This document shows, in pieces, positions 7,497 to 17,137 of a DNA stretch of 64,000 nucleotides. Every line of letters begins with the position of its first letter. Positions within the stretch are counted from its first letter, which is position 1. Source of the stretch: Streptomyces echinoruber (GTDB taxonomy: Bacteria; Actinomycetota; Actinomycetes; Streptomycetales; Streptomycetaceae); NCBI RefSeq assembly GCF_014651135.1, contig NZ_BMWH01000007.1, positions 1-64,000 on the forward strand. The letters are read 5' to 3'. Under the pieces are notes generated by a model that saw only the letters and a list, made by a program, of their open reading frames with translations, did no database searches and was not told the DNA's origin. Made by a program: the position numbers and the translations under genes.

Positions 7497-9319
7497 CCCT
7501 TGTCGGCGCTGGTGGCCATCGCCGCGTAGGCGCGCAGGGCCGCGGAGACCTTGCGGTCGCGGTTCTTCGGGGCGTAGGCGCCGTTCAGCGCCTGCTCGCG
7601 GCGGGCCAGTTCGGCGTCGTCGACCAGCAGCTCGATGGAGCGGTTCGGGATGTCGATGCGGATGCGGTCCCCGTCCTCGACCAGGGCGATCAGGCCGCCG
7701 GAGGCCGCCTCGGGCGAGATGTGCCCGATGGACAGGCCCGAGGTGCCGCCGGAGAAGCGGCCGTCGGTGATCAGCGCGCAGACCTTGCCCAGGCCGCGGC
7801 CCTTGAGGAACGACGTCGGGTGCAGCATCTCCTGCATGCCCGGGCCGCCCTTGGGGCCCTCGTAGCGGATGACGACGACGTCGCCCTCCTTGACCCGCTT
7901 GTTGAGGATCTTCTCGACGGCCTCCTCCTGCGACTCGCAGACCACCGCCGGGCCCTCGAAGGTCCAGATCGACTCGTCGACGCCGGCGGTCTTCACCACG
8001 CAGCCGTCGACGGCCAGGTTGCCCTTGAGCACGGCCAGGCCGCCGTCCTTGGAGTAGGCGTGCTCCACGGAGCGGATGCAGCCGTTCTCGGCGTCGGTGT
8101 CGAGGGCTTCCCAGCGCTCGGACTGGGAGAACGCCTCGGCGGAGCGGACGCAGCCGGGCGCCGCGTGCCACAGCTCGACGGCCTCGGGGGACGGGGAGCC
8201 GCCGCGCACGTCCCAGGTCTTGAGCCAGTCGGCCAGGGACGGGCTGTGCACGGCGTGCACGTCCTCGTTGAGCAGGCCCGCGCGGTGCAGCTCGCCCAGC
8301 AGGGCGGGGATGCCGCCGGCGCGGTGCACGTCCTCCATGTAGTACGTGCGGTCCTTGGCGACGTTGGGCGCGACCTTGGCCAGGCACGGCACGCGGCGGG
8401 AGACGGCGTCGATCTGCTCCAGGCCGAAGGGCACGCCGGCCTCCTGGGCGGCGGCCAGCAGGTGCAGGATCGTGTTGGTGGAGCCGCCCATCGCGATGTC
8501 CAGGGCCATGGCGTTCTCGAACGCGGCGAAGGTGGCGATGCTGCGCGGCAGGACGGAGTCGTCGTCCTGCTCGTAGTAGCGGCGGGTGAGGTCCATCACC
8601 GTGCGCGCGGCGTTCTCGTACAGGGCGCGGCGGGCGGTGTGGGTGGCCAGGACCGAGCCGTTGCCGGGCAGGGCGAGGCCGATCGCCTCCGTCAGGCAGT
8701 TCATCGAGTTGGCGGTGAACATGCCGGAGCAGGAGCCGCAGGTGGGGCAGGCGTTCTCCTCGATGCGCAGGATGTCGGCGTCGGAGACCTGGTCGTTGGC
8801 GGCGTCCGCGATCGCGTCGATCAGGTCCAGGGTGCGCACCGTGCCGTCGACGAGGGTGGCGCGGCCGGCCTCCATCGGGCCGCCGGAGACGAAGACCGTC
8901 GGGATGTTCAGGCGCAGGGCGGCCATCAGCATGCCCGGGGTGATCTTGTCGCAGTTGGAGATGCAGACCAGGGCGTCGGCGCGGTGGGCCTCGACCATGT
9001 ACTCGACGCTGTCCGCGATCAGGTCGCGGGAGGGCAGCGAGTACAGCATGCCGCCGTGGCCCATGGCGATGCCGTCGTCGACGGCGATCGTGTTGAACTC
9101 GCGCGGGATGCCGCCCGCGGCCTTCACCGCCTCGCTGACGATCCGGCCGACCGGCTGCAGGTGGGTGTGGCCGGGGACGAACTCGGTGAAGCTGTTGGCG
9201 ATCGCGACGATCGGCTTGCGGCCGATGTCCTCGCTCGGTACCCCGGAGGCGCGCATGAGGGCGCGGGCGCCCGCCATGTTGCGGCCGTGGGTGACTGTGC
9301 GGGACCTCAGCTCGGGCAT
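7466..9319 (-). CDS. ilvD: Dihydroxy-acid dehydratase
   Basis: Iron-sulfur dehydratase of branched-chain amino acid and pantothenate precursor synthesis, converting 2,3-dihydroxy-isovalerate or -methylvalerate to the 2-keto acids. The 617 residues are full length for the long IlvD form. Cluster-binding cysteines are present in CISNCDK and [17 protein letters not shown], along with the family opening [16 protein letters not shown] and the C-terminal [19 protein letters not shown] block. Its 2-ketoisovalerate product feeds pantothenate synthesis, whose panC gene is also in this window. The 316-bp region upstream contains short GCTCCGGAG repeats and then the 38-bp array. Confidence 0.97.
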   Translation of the reverse strand: MPELRSRTVTHGRNMAGARALMRASGVPSEDIGRKPIVAIANSFTEFVPGHTHLQPVGRIVSEAVKAAGGIPREFNTIAVDDGIAMGHGGMLYSLPSRDLIADSVEYMVEAHRADALVCISNCDKITPGMLMAALRLNIPTVFVSGGPMEAGRATLVDGTVRTLDLIDAIADAANDQVSDADILRIEENACPTCGSCSGMFTANSMNCLTEAIGLALPGNGSVLATHTARRALYENAARTVMDLTRRYYEQDDDSVLPRSIATFAAFENAMALDIAMGGSTNTILHLLAAAQEAGVPFGLEQIDAVSRRVPCLAKVAPNVAKDRTYYMEDVHRAGGIPALLGELHRAGLLNEDVHAVHSPSLADWLKTWDVRGGSPSPEAVELWHAAPGCVRSAEAFSQSERWEALDTDAENGCIRSVEHAYSKDGGLAVLKGNLAVDGCVVKTAGVDESIWTFEGPAVVCESQEEAVEKILNKRVKEGDVVVIRYEGPKGGPGMQEMLHPTSFLKGRGLGKVCALITDGRFSGGTSGLSIGHISPEAASGGLIALVEDGDRIRIDIPNRSIELLVDDAELARREQALNGAYAPKNRDRKVSAALRAYAAMATSADKGAVRDVGKLG

Positions 9320-9485
9320 CGTCGCTCGCTCCTTCGGGATCCACCGGAAGGTTCCGGGGTGCTCCGGAGAGTGCTCCGGAGGGTTCTGACGGAGTCGAGC
9401 GTACGCCGGTCATCCGCAGGGCGGGACGAGTTGTCCGTCATCCGGGACGCGTGTCCCGGACGGCGGGCCGGGCCGTCCCGGGGGC

Positions 9486-9668
9486 GGTCGAGGGCCATGA
9501 GGTGCTCCTGCACCACAGAGGTCAGGGGCCTGTGAGGTGTGTCCCTGCGCTACGGGGATTCAGGGCCTCGCGAGGTGCGCCCCTGCACCACGGGGATTCA
9601 GGGCCCCGCGAGGTGCGCCCCTGCACCACGGGGATTCAGGGCCCCGTGAGGTGCCCCTGCACCACGGG
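9486..9668. repeat. 38-bp tandem array copying the 3' end of the TetR gene
   Basis: Units begin at 9524, 9562, 9600 and 9638 (period exactly 38 bp), with a degenerate unit before 9524. The last unit is the real 3' end of the TetR gene, whose stop codon (9636-9638) sits at the unit boundary. Units 9562 and 9600 differ at only one position. Confidence 0.9.
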
Positions 9669-10241
9669 CGCCAGCCGCTCGACGATCCGCTCCACGTCCG
9701 CCGACGCCAGCGGCTCCACCTGGATCACGTACCGCAGCATCGCCGTGCCGACCAGCTGCGCCGCCGCCAGCTCGGCGCGCAGCTCGGCGTCGGGGACCTC
9801 CAGCCGGGCGGCGACGCGCCGCATGATCTGGCTGACGACCATGCGCCGGAAGACGGCGGCGGCGGTGTCGTTGGTCACCGCGGAGCGCACGATCGCCAGC
9901 AGCGGGGCCCGGGTCACCGGGTTCTCCCACACGCCGAAGACGAACCGGGTCAGCCGCTCGCCGACGCCGTCCAGCGGCCCCTCGGCCAGCGTGTCCGGCA
10001 TGCCCGCGGCGGGCGCCAGGGCGATCTCGACGGCTGCCTCGAAGACCTGCTCCTTGGTGCCGAAGTAGTGGTGGACCAGGGCCGGGTCCACCCCGGCGGC
10101 CTTCGCGATGCCGCGCACCGACGTCTTCTCGTAGCCGCGCGCGGAGAACTCCTCGCGGGCCGCCGCCAGGATGCGGTCCCGGGTGCCGGCCGCCTCGGTG
10201 CGCGGGGGGCGCCCGCGGCGGCGGGCGGCGGCCTCGGTCAT
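9636..10241 (-). CDS. TetR-family transcriptional regulator
   Basis: 201-residue regulator. The N-terminal helix-turn-helix (residues ~17-63: [20 protein letters not shown], then [20 protein letters not shown]) is classic TetR, followed by a C-terminal ligand domain of the TetR_C_17-like type ([20 protein letters not shown]). The ATG overlaps the stop of the sugar-phosphate isomerase-like gene by 4 bp, so the two form one transcript and the regulator may respond to that enzyme's substrate or control this operon. Its final nine codons are also the last unit of the 38-bp tandem array, so the C-terminus may be recently altered. Confidence 0.93.
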   Translation of the reverse strand: MTEAAARRRGRPPRTEAAGTRDRILAAAREEFSARGYEKTSVRGIAKAAGVDPALVHHYFGTKEQVFEAAVEIALAPAAGMPDTLAEGPLDGVGERLTRFVFGVWENPVTRAPLLAIVRSAVTNDTAAAVFRRMVVSQIMRRVAARLEVPDAELRAELAAAQLVGTAMLRYVIQVEPLASADVERIVERLAPVVQGHLTGP

Positions 10242-11116
10242 CGCCGCTCCGCCCGCGCCGCCCGCGCCGACCGCTCCGCCCGTGCCGACCGCTCCGCCCG
10301 CGCCGCCCGCACCGGCGAGGCCAGGTGCAGCCGGGTGAAGGCCAGCGCCTCCGCCAGGTCGGCCTCGCGTTCCGCGCCGGACATGGCGCGGCGGGTGTTG
10401 ACCTCGAGGACGACATGGCCGTCGAAGCCGCTGCGCGCCAGCCGCTCCAGCACCTCGGCGCACGGCTGCGTGCCGCGGCCGGGCACCAGGTGCTCGTCCT
10501 TGGCCGAGCCGCGGCCGTCGGCGAGGTGGACGTGGCCGAGGCGGTCGCCCATGCGGTCGATCATCTGCAGCGCGTCGGTGCGGGCCGTCGCGGTGTGGCT
10601 GAGATCGATCGTGAAGTGCCGGTAGTCGTCCTTCGTCACGTCCCAGTCCGGCGCGTACGCGAGCATCTCGCGGTCGCGGTAACGCCACGGGTACATGTTC
10701 TCGACGGCGAACCGCACATCCGTCTCGTTCGCCATCCGCCAGATTCCGGCGACGAAGTCGCGCGCGTACTGGCGCTGCCAGCGGAACGGCGGGTGGACGA
10801 CGACCGTGCTCGCGCCCAGCTTCTCCGCGGCCGCCTGGGCGCGGCGCAGCTTGGTCCACGGGTCGGTGGACCACACCCGCTGCGTGATCAGCAGACAGGG
10901 GGCGTGCACGGCCAGAACCGGGATCTGGTGGTAGTCGCTGAGCCGGCGCAGCGCCTCGATGTCCTGGCTGACCGGGTCGGTCCACACCATGACCTCGACC
11001 CCGTCGTACCCCAGGCGCGCGGCGATCTCGAAGGCCGTCGCCGTCGACTCCGGATACACGGAGGCCGTGGAGAGCGCGACCTTCGCATCCGGGACGCGTA
11101 CGACTGGTTCTGCCAC
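10238..11116 (-). CDS. Sugar phosphate isomerase/epimerase-like TIM-barrel protein
   Basis: 292-residue protein of the xylose-isomerase-like TIM barrel superfamily (AP endonuclease 2 family). Metal-site-type motifs are visible: HAPCLL, VVHPPF, ENMYPW, IDLSHT, HVHLADG and LEVNTR. The exact sugar substrate cannot be read from sequence. The C-terminal ~25 residues are an Ala-Arg-Glu-Ser repeat (AERSARA) from a tandem DNA repeat at 10243-10316, probably a recent extension. The GTG start at 11116 is preceded by TACCCT with seven bases between, so the mRNA is probably leaderless. It is coupled to the TetR gene downstream. Confidence 0.85.
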   Translation of the reverse strand: MAEPVVRVPDAKVALSTASVYPESTATAFEIAARLGYDGVEVMVWTDPVSQDIEALRRLSDYHQIPVLAVHAPCLLITQRVWSTDPWTKLRRAQAAAEKLGASTVVVHPPFRWQRQYARDFVAGIWRMANETDVRFAVENMYPWRYRDREMLAYAPDWDVTKDDYRHFTIDLSHTATARTDALQMIDRMGDRLGHVHLADGRGSAKDEHLVPGRGTQPCAEVLERLARSGFDGHVVLEVNTRRAMSGAEREADLAEALAFTRLHLASPVRAARAERSARAERSARAARAERR

Positions 11117-11292
11117 GAGGGACAGGGTACGGGGTGGCTCCGGCGGAGTGGCCGGGGACGGTGAGGATCGGCCACGGGCCGTCCGGGTGCCGTACGGCCT
11201 GGTCCCGCGCGTCCCGGTGCCGTCCGTCCTGCTCCCGCGCGTCCCGGGCCCGGTGCGCCGGTGCGCCGCGCGCCCGGGTCCTGTGAGGGGTG

Positions 11293-12225
11293 TCACCCCG
11301 CTGCCAGGTGGTCCAGACGCCGCAGGATCACGCCCTCCCGCAGCGCCCACGGGCAGATCTCCACCGCCTCCACGCCGAACAGGTCCATCGCGGCCTCCGC
11401 CACCAGCGCGCCGGCGAGGATCTGGCCCGCGCGGCCCTCCGAGACGCCCGGGAGCCGGGCGCGCTGGGCGGTGGTCATGGCGGCGAGCCTGGGGACCCAC
11501 GCCTCCAGGGACGTGCGCTTGAGCTCGCGGTGGACGTAGAGGCCCTCGGCGGAGCGGGCGGCGCCGCCGATGCGGGCGAGCTGCTTGAAGGTCTTGGAGG
11601 TGGCGACGACGTGGTCGGGCCGGCCGAAGCGGGCGAACTCGACGACCGTACGGGCGATCTCGGTGCGCACATGGCGGCGCAGGGCCCGCACGTCGTCCGG
11701 ATCGGGCGGGTCGCCGGGCAGCCGGGCGGCGGTGAGCCGGCCCGCGCCGAGCGGCAGCGACACCGCGGCGTCGGGTTCCTCGTCGATGCCGTAGGCGATC
11801 TCCAGGGAGCCGCCGCCGATGTCCAGGACCAGCAGGCGCCCGGCCGACCAGCCGAACCAGCGGCGGGCGGCGAGGAAGGTGAGCCGGGCCTCCTCCTCAC
11901 CGGTGAGGACCGTCAGCTCGACACCGGTCTCGGCGCGCACGCGGGCGAGGACGTCGTCGGCGTTGCGGGCCTCGCGCACGGCGGAGGTCGCGAACGGCAG
12001 CAGGTCCTCGACGCCCTTGTCCTCGGCGGCCCGCAGCGCGTCGCGGACGACGGCGATCAGTTTGTCGACCCCTCCGGGGCCGATGGCGCCGCTGTCGTCC
12101 AGGAGTTGCGCGAGCTTCAGCTCCGCCTTGTGCGAGTGCGCGGGCAGCGGGCGCGCGCCGGGATGCGCGTCCACCACCAGCAGATGCACCGTGTTCGAAC
12201 CCACGTCGAGGACACCGAGTCTCAT
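11293..12225 (-). CDS. Ppx/GppA-family phosphatase (exopolyphosphatase or pppGpp phosphatase)
   Basis: 310-residue actin-fold (ASKHA) phosphatase. Phosphate-1 loop [15 protein letters not shown] is at the N-terminus, [16 protein letters not shown] is the family's conserved middle block, and [14 protein letters not shown] is the phosphate-2 loop. Short members of this family in actinobacteria act on polyphosphate or, in some cases, pppGpp, so it bears on phosphate storage or stringent response; which of the two is not decidable here. TAGCGT lies seven bases before the ATG, suggesting a leaderless transcript. The stop is 176 bp before the start of the downstream isomerase-like gene. Confidence 0.93.
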   Translation of the reverse strand: MRLGVLDVGSNTVHLLVVDAHPGARPLPAHSHKAELKLAQLLDDSGAIGPGGVDKLIAVVRDALRAAEDKGVEDLLPFATSAVREARNADDVLARVRAETGVELTVLTGEEEARLTFLAARRWFGWSAGRLLVLDIGGGSLEIAYGIDEEPDAAVSLPLGAGRLTAARLPGDPPDPDDVRALRRHVRTEIARTVVEFARFGRPDHVVATSKTFKQLARIGGAARSAEGLYVHRELKRTSLEAWVPRLAAMTTAQRARLPGVSEGRAGQILAGALVAEAAMDLFGVEAVEICPWALREGVILRRLDHLAAG

Positions 12226-12342
12226 ACCCGGAACGCTACTGCCCGGCGGACGGCGGGCGATGCCGGGAGACCCGCTCGAGACCTGCCCGGAGGAGCGCCG
12301 GAGCGGTCCCGGGCCGCGTGGTGCGCGACTTACCCTGGACGC

Positions 12343-13365
12343 GTGCCAAAGACGAACAAGGCGAAGCCCGGAAAAGCCGCGAAGCGTGAAAAAGCCGTAA
12401 AGGCGGAGGAAGCGGGGAAGGCAGGGAAAGCGGCGAAGGCCGGAGAAGCCGCGAAGGACGCCGGTCCCGTGCGGGGCGACGGACCGGGTCCCGTGCGGGG
12501 CGACGGACCGGCCGGGGCGGCGAGGAGGCCGGAGCGGCCGCCGCTGCCGCTCGCCGAGCCCGACGAGCAGGGGCTCGACTTCCCGCGCGCGTGGGTGGAG
12601 TTCCCCGACCCGGCCGACGACGAACAGGTCTTCCGCTGCGACCTGACCTGGCTCACATCACGCTGGAACTGCATCTTCGGCCGCGGCTGCCAGGGCATCC
12701 AGGAAGGCCGCTCCGACGACGGCTGCTGCACCCTGGGCGCGCACTTCTCCGACGAGGACGACGAACGGCGGGTCGCCGAACACGTGGCGCGCCTCACGCC
12801 GGACATCTGGCAGCACCACGACGAGGGCACCCGGCACGGCTGGGTCGGCGAGGACGACGAGGGCTCCCGGCAGACCCGCCCCTACCAGGGCTCCTGCATC
12901 TTCCAGAACCGCCCCGGATTCCCCGGCGGCGCCGGCTGCGCGCTGCACATCCTCGCCCTGCGCGAAGGCCGCGAGCCGCTGGAGACCAAGCCCGACGTGT
13001 GCTGGCAGCTGCCGATCCGGCGCACCTACGACTGGATCGACCGGCCCGACGACACGCGGGTGCTGCGGGTGTCGATCGGCGAGTACGACCGGCGCGGCTG
13101 GGGGCCGGGCGGCCACGACCTGCACTGGTGGTGCACGTCGGCGGTCTCCGCACACGGCGCGGGCGAGCCGGTGTACCTCTCCTACCGCGCCGAGTTGACC
13201 GAGCTGATGGGCAAGGCCGGTTACGACCGGCTGGTGGAGCTGTGCGAGCAGCGGCTCGCGGCGCGCCCGCTGCTGGCCCCGCATCCGGCGGACCCGCGCC
13301 CGGCGGACCCGGATGCGGTGGATGCGGACGCGGTGAATCCGGACGCGGTGGATGCGGACGGGTGA
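12343..13365 (+). CDS. Cysteine-rich conserved protein with Lys/Ala-rich N-terminal tail, function unknown
   Basis: 340 residues. The first ~50 are a basic Lys-Ala-Glu repeat region, like histone H1-type or HupS tails. The body (~75-310) carries about ten cysteines in [38 protein letters not shown] and WWCTS, plus several Trp and His, which suggests metal or cluster binding. It recalls YkgJ/DUF3109-type cysteine-cluster proteins, but I cannot confirm a family. The last ~25 residues are Asp-Ala-Val repeats from a DNA repeat that runs through the stop codon. TACCCT lies six bases before the GTG, so it is likely leaderless. It is divergent from the Ppx/GppA gene. Confidence 0.8.
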   Translation: MPKTNKAKPGKAAKREKAVKAEEAGKAGKAAKAGEAAKDAGPVRGDGPGPVRGDGPAGAARRPERPPLPLAEPDEQGLDFPRAWVEFPDPADDEQVFRCDLTWLTSRWNCIFGRGCQGIQEGRSDDGCCTLGAHFSDEDDERRVAEHVARLTPDIWQHHDEGTRHGWVGEDDEGSRQTRPYQGSCIFQNRPGFPGGAGCALHILALREGREPLETKPDVCWQLPIRRTYDWIDRPDDTRVLRVSIGEYDRRGWGPGGHDLHWWCTSAVSAHGAGEPVYLSYRAELTELMGKAGYDRLVELCEQRLAARPLLAPHPADPRPADPDAVDADAVNPDAVDADG

Positions 13366-13385
13366 ATCCGGACGCGGTGGACGGG
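13311..13385. repeat. 30-bp repeat crossing a stop codon
   Basis: GATGCGGACG-type units at 13321 and 13351 are near-identical over ~30 bp. The second has lost one base (GCGGTGA becomes GGGTGA), which brings the TGA at 13363-13365 into frame and ends the cysteine-rich protein. Confidence 0.8.
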
Positions 13386-13544
13386 CCGCGGACGGCGGAT
13401 GCGGCGGGCCCCGCCCGCTCCGGGCGCTCCGGGCAGGGGGCCGCCGGTCCCGCGGAGGCGGGCGACTGAGGCCCGCCGGGCGCCGCGTACGGCAGACACC
13501 GCCGGGCGCCGCGGGTGCCGCGGGTGCCGCGACGCCCGCGGGCG

Positions 13545-15305
13545 CTACGGGTGCGAGGACGCCGCCGGGCCGGAATCGCCGCCGCCGGCGGCAGGCTCCG
13601 TCGGGTCCCCGGGGCTGGCGGAGGGCGGGCCGGACGGGGAGGGCGGGCCGGATTCGGGCGACCGCGAGGGTTCCCCCTGCTCGCCGGAGCCCGGAGGAGG
13701 GCCGCCGGGCGACGGGTCGGCGGGGGCGGGGGCCGAGGCGGTGGGCACCGGGCCCCGGTCGTCCCGGTCGGAGGGAGCCGGCAGGCCGCCGGGACCGGCC
13801 GGGCGGGGCCGCGACGGGCGGGCGGGCTCGGGGCCGTGCCCCTCGATCGTGACCACCGCGCCGGCGGGCGAAACCGCCACGCGCGCGCTCCAGCGGCCGG
13901 TCGGCTCGCGCAGGTGGTCGACGTACACCTCGACCGTGAACGTCTCGCCGGGCCGCAGGGTCCCCGACGACCGGCTCAGGTCGAGCCAGGGCGCCGTGGT
14001 GGACGCGGACCAGCGCACCGGGGACGGCCCGTACGCGGTGAGGGTGATCAGCGTGGTGCCGCCGCTCTGGGCGGCCGTGACGGTGAGGCGCCCGGCACCC
14101 TTCTCGCCCCTGCCGGAGACGCCGACGACCTCGACGGAGACGTCGGTGCGGGCACCGGGGCGGGTGCGGGCGTCGCCGGTGTTCTCGTAGCCGCCCGCCG
14201 TCTCGCCGCCGAGGGCGCCGGGGTCGTGGGCCTCGCTCGCGGTGGCGGGGTGGCCGTTCGCCTCGCCGGCCGGGGTGCCCCGGTAGGCGGCCCACAGGGC
14301 GAGCACGGGGGCGGCGACGACGGTGGCGACCACGGTGGTGGTGACGGCCCGCGCGCGCATGCGGTCACGGCGGGCGGCGCGGTCCTTGGGGTCCATGGGG
14401 AAGCCGCGCCGGTCGAAGCGGGGAGCGGTGCCCCGCGCGCGCGTGGGGTGCGCCATGGCCGCGTGCAGGGCCGCGCGGGGCGCCTCCAGCACGGGCAGCT
14501 CGGCGGGCGTGACGCTGGTGCCGGGCCAGCGGCCGGGGACGGCGCGCTCGGCGGTGCGGCGGCAGCGCGGGCAGTCGTCGACGTGCCGGACCAGCTCCCG
14601 GCGCAGGGCCGGGCTGAGCACCAGCCGGTGGTCGCCGGCCAGGTGGGCGACGCCCGGGCAGCCGCCCAGTTCCACGACGGCGAGCGCCGCGCGCGTGCGC
14701 TCCACCTCGCAGGCGGCCGAGGCCAGCAGGTCGCGGGTGGCGGCCAGGTCCCGGCCGAGGACGGCGGCGACCTCCTGCGCGGAGAGGTGGTGGCGCACCG
14801 CGAGTTCGAGCGCCTCCCGCTGCTCCGGGGTGGTGCCGGCCGCCTCCGGCCAGGCCAGCTCGGCCAGTTCGCGTCGCCGCCGCTCCTGCTCCTGCGCGCC
14901 GGCGGGCACTTCACCGGGGCGCGGCCCGTCGTGCCCGGCGGCGCCGGGGCGGCCCGCCGCGTGGGTGGCCCGGCGCTTCCGCCTGGCCTCGGCCAGCTCG
15001 CGCAGGCACGCCCAGCGGGCCAGCGCGTACAGCCAGGCGCGGTGTTCCCCGGCCGCCTCGGGGGCGCGGGCGCCGCGCCGCTCGGCCAGCGCGAGCACGT
15101 CGCCGAGGGCGGCGGTGGCGGCGTCGTGGTCGCACAGCACGGACAGGCAGTAGGTGAACAGGCCGTCCAGGTACGGCTCGTAGCGCGCGGGCGGGCGCTG
15201 CGCCAGGGTGCGCGCCGCGGCCCGGTCGCGCGCCTCACGGTGCGCCCGGTGCGCCCGGTGTGTCCCGGTCGTGCGGGTGGAGGTCTCCGTACTGCTGCTC
15301 GTCAC
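13545..15305 (-). CDS. Sigma-70-like / zinc-finger anti-sigma-like membrane protein with BACON-type domain
   Basis: 586 residues. Residues ~40-115 resemble ECF sigma region 2 (YEPYLDGLFTYCLSVLCDHD, later AWLYALARWACLRELAEA). Residues ~170-215 resemble region 4 (ALELAVRHHLSAQEVAAVLG). A zinc anti-sigma motif His-x3-Cys-x2-Cys follows (RHVDDCPRCRR, ~245). One membrane helix is at ~310-332, and an outside BACON-type Ig-like domain (APWLDLSRSSGTL, later RPGETFTVEVYV) precedes a Pro/Ser-rich tail. This joins a sigma-like part and its inhibitor-like part in one membrane protein. TACGGT lies seven bases before the GTG, so it is probably leaderless. Role unknown. Confidence 0.82.
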   Translation of the reverse strand: MTSSSTETSTRTTGTHRAHRAHREARDRAAARTLAQRPPARYEPYLDGLFTYCLSVLCDHDAATAALGDVLALAERRGARAPEAAGEHRAWLYALARWACLRELAEARRKRRATHAAGRPGAAGHDGPRPGEVPAGAQEQERRRRELAELAWPEAAGTTPEQREALELAVRHHLSAQEVAAVLGRDLAATRDLLASAACEVERTRAALAVVELGGCPGVAHLAGDHRLVLSPALRRELVRHVDDCPRCRRTAERAVPGRWPGTSVTPAELPVLEAPRAALHAAMAHPTRARGTAPRFDRRGFPMDPKDRAARRDRMRARAVTTTVVATVVAAPVLALWAAYRGTPAGEANGHPATASEAHDPGALGGETAGGYENTGDARTRPGARTDVSVEVVGVSGRGEKGAGRLTVTAAQSGGTTLITLTAYGPSPVRWSASTTAPWLDLSRSSGTLRPGETFTVEVYVDHLREPTGRWSARVAVSPAGAVVTIEGHGPEPARPSRPRPAGPGGLPAPSDRDDRGPVPTASAPAPADPSPGGPPPGSGEQGEPSRSPESGPPSPSGPPSASPGDPTEPAAGGGDSGPAASSHP

Positions 15306-15528
15306 CCGTGCGACCGTAGGGGCCCGGGCACGGTCCTCACGGCTCCCCCGAGCGCTTTTAATTCGTACGGGTGAAACGATCCCTCAATAGGGGACAGGAA
15401 CGATTCGCTCCGTGGCCGGATCGCGATGGCCCGGCCCGTTCCCGGCGGCCGGTCGGCCCGGCAACCCGACGCCCCGGCGGCCGGCCCCGGCGGCCGGCCC
15501 CGGCGGCCGGCCGGCCACCGGGGCCGGT

Positions 15529-15688
15529 GGTCGACCGGTGACCAGGGACGCCAGGGACCGCGGTCGACCGGTGACCAGGGACGCCAGGGACCGCGGTCGA
15601 CCGGTGACCAGGGACGCCAGGGACCGCGGTCGACCGGTGACCAGGGACGCCAGGGACGGCGGTCGACCGGTGGCCAGGACCGGCGGTC
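15529..15688. repeat. 33-bp tandem repeat upstream of radA
   Basis: Four nearly identical 33-bp units start at 15529, 15562, 15595 and 15628, with a partial fifth from 15661. The unit has GGTCGACCGGTGACC (palindromic, contains a SalI-type GTCGAC) then AGGGACGCCAGGGACC. The 422-bp gap (15306-15727) otherwise holds CCGGCCGG-rich sequence and two promoters. There is no unique spacer between units, so it is not a CRISPR array. Confidence 0.92.
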
Positions 15689-15727
15689 GGCCGCTGGTTG
15701 TCAGTGCCGGCGGTTACGGTTGCGGAC

Positions 15728-17137
15728 ATGGCTGCCCGTACGAAGACCGCCAAGGACCGCCCGTCCTACCGCTGCACGGAGTGCGGCTGGCAGACGGCCA
15801 AGTGGCTCGGCCGCTGCCCCGAGTGCCAGGCCTGGGGCACGGTCGAGGAATACGGCGCGCCCGCGGTGCGCACCACGACGCCGGGGCGCGTCACCAGCGC
15901 CGCCCTGCCCATCGGCCAGGTCGACGGCCGCCAGGCCACCGCGCGCCCCACCGGTGTGCCCGAGCTGGACCGGGTGCTCGGCGGCGGCCTGATCCCCGGC
16001 GCGGTCGTGCTGGTGGCGGGCGAGCCCGGGGTCGGCAAGTCGACGCTGCTGCTGGACGTGGCGGCCAAGTCGGCGAGCGAGGAGCACCCGACGCTGTACG
16101 TGACGGGCGAGGAGTCCGCGAGCCAGGTGCGGCTGCGCGCCGACCGCATCGGCGCCATAGCCGACCACCTGTACCTGGCCGCCGAGACCGACCTCGCCGC
16201 GGTGCTCGGCCACCTGGACGCGGTCAAGCCGTCGCTGCTGATCCTCGACTCGGTGCAGACGGTCGCCTCCCCGGAGGTCGACGGCGCCCCCGGCGGCATG
16301 GCCCAGGTCCGCGAGGTCGCCGGCGCCCTGATCCGCGCCTCCAAGGAGCGCGGCATGTCCACGCTGCTGGTGGGCCATGTCACCAAGGACGGCGCGATCG
16401 CCGGCCCGCGCCTGCTGGAGCACCTGGTCGACGTCGTGCTGCACTTCGAGGGCGACCGGCACGCGCGTCTGCGCCTGGTGCGGGGCGTCAAGAACCGCTA
16501 CGGCGCCACCGACGAGGTCGGCTGCTTCGAGCTGCACGACGAGGGCATCACCGGCCTGGCCGACCCCAGCGGCCTGTTCCTGACCCGCCGCGACGAGCCG
16601 GTGCCCGGCACCTGCCTGACCGTCACCCTGGAGGGCCGGCGCCCCCTGGTGGCCGAGGTGCAGGCGCTCACCGTGGACTCGCAGATCCCCTCCCCGCGCC
16701 GCACCACCTCCGGTCTGGAGACCTCCCGCGTGTCGATGATGCTGGCGGTGCTGGAGCAGCGCGGCCGCATCAGCAGCCTGGGCAAGCGGGACATCTACTC
16801 CGCGACGGTCGGCGGGGTGAAGCTGTCGGAGCCGGCCGCGGACCTCGCGGTGGCGCTCGCGCTGGCGTCGGCGGCGAGCGACACCCCGCTGCCGAAGAAC
16901 CTCGTCGCGATCGGCGAGGTGGGTCTCGCGGGGGAGGTGAGACGGGTCACGGGCGTGCAGCGCCGGCTCGCCGAGGCGCACCGCCTGGGCTTCACACATG
17001 CGCTGGTCCCGGGCGATCCCGGCAGGATTCCGCCGGGGATGAGGGTGCTGGAGGTCGCCGACATCGGGGACGCGCTGCGGGTCCTTCCGCGCTCCCGTCG
17101 GCGAGAGGCCCCACGGGAGGAGGAGGACCGCCGGTAG
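15728..17137 (+). CDS. radA: DNA repair protein RadA (Sms)
   Basis: 469 residues, the normal size. Order of domains: N-terminal zinc finger (CTECGWQTAKWLGRCPEC), RecA-like ATPase with Walker A GEPGVGKST (~residues 98-106) and Walker B LLILDSVQTV, the RadA-specific KNRYG motif, and a C-terminal Lon-protease-like domain. RadA is a helicase that helps branch migration in recombination repair. disA follows 82 bp downstream on the same strand. RadA and DisA are functionally linked in other bacteria, where RadA binds DisA and restrains c-di-AMP synthesis. TACGGT lies seven bases before the ATG, so the transcript is probably leaderless. Confidence 0.97.
   Translation: MAARTKTAKDRPSYRCTECGWQTAKWLGRCPECQAWGTVEEYGAPAVRTTTPGRVTSAALPIGQVDGRQATARPTGVPELDRVLGGGLIPGAVVLVAGEPGVGKSTLLLDVAAKSASEEHPTLYVTGEESASQVRLRADRIGAIADHLYLAAETDLAAVLGHLDAVKPSLLILDSVQTVASPEVDGAPGGMAQVREVAGALIRASKERGMSTLLVGHVTKDGAIAGPRLLEHLVDVVLHFEGDRHARLRLVRGVKNRYGATDEVGCFELHDEGITGLADPSGLFLTRRDEPVPGTCLTVTLEGRRPLVAEVQALTVDSQIPSPRRTTSGLETSRVSMMLAVLEQRGRISSLGKRDIYSATVGGVKLSEPAADLAVALALASAASDTPLPKNLVAIGEVGLAGEVRRVTGVQRRLAEAHRLGFTHALVPGDPGRIPPGMRVLEVADIGDALRVLPRSRRREAPREEEDRR

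Noticed and set aside
4555..7770. Very long open frames on other strands or frames of real genes, e.g. 4555-7770, 11290-12340, 13515-15374, 33170-35887 and 41155-42774
   Set aside because: They shadow genes with clear domains; their Gly/Arg/Ala-rich translations lack known motifs, and high-GC third positions remove stops from all frames.
9307..9516. 69-codon minus-strand frame upstream of ilvD
   Set aside because: It overlaps the ilvD start and contains short repeats; composition is not protein-like.
15529..15688. CRISPR-like repetition
   Set aside because: Units are directly adjacent with no spacers, and there are no cas genes.
15358..15753. Frames with 11-residue repeats (PVTRDARDRGR on plus, HRSTAVPGVPG on minus) in the radA upstream array
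   Set aside because: The 33-bp unit is a multiple of three, so every frame stays open; no start with ribosome site and no domain.
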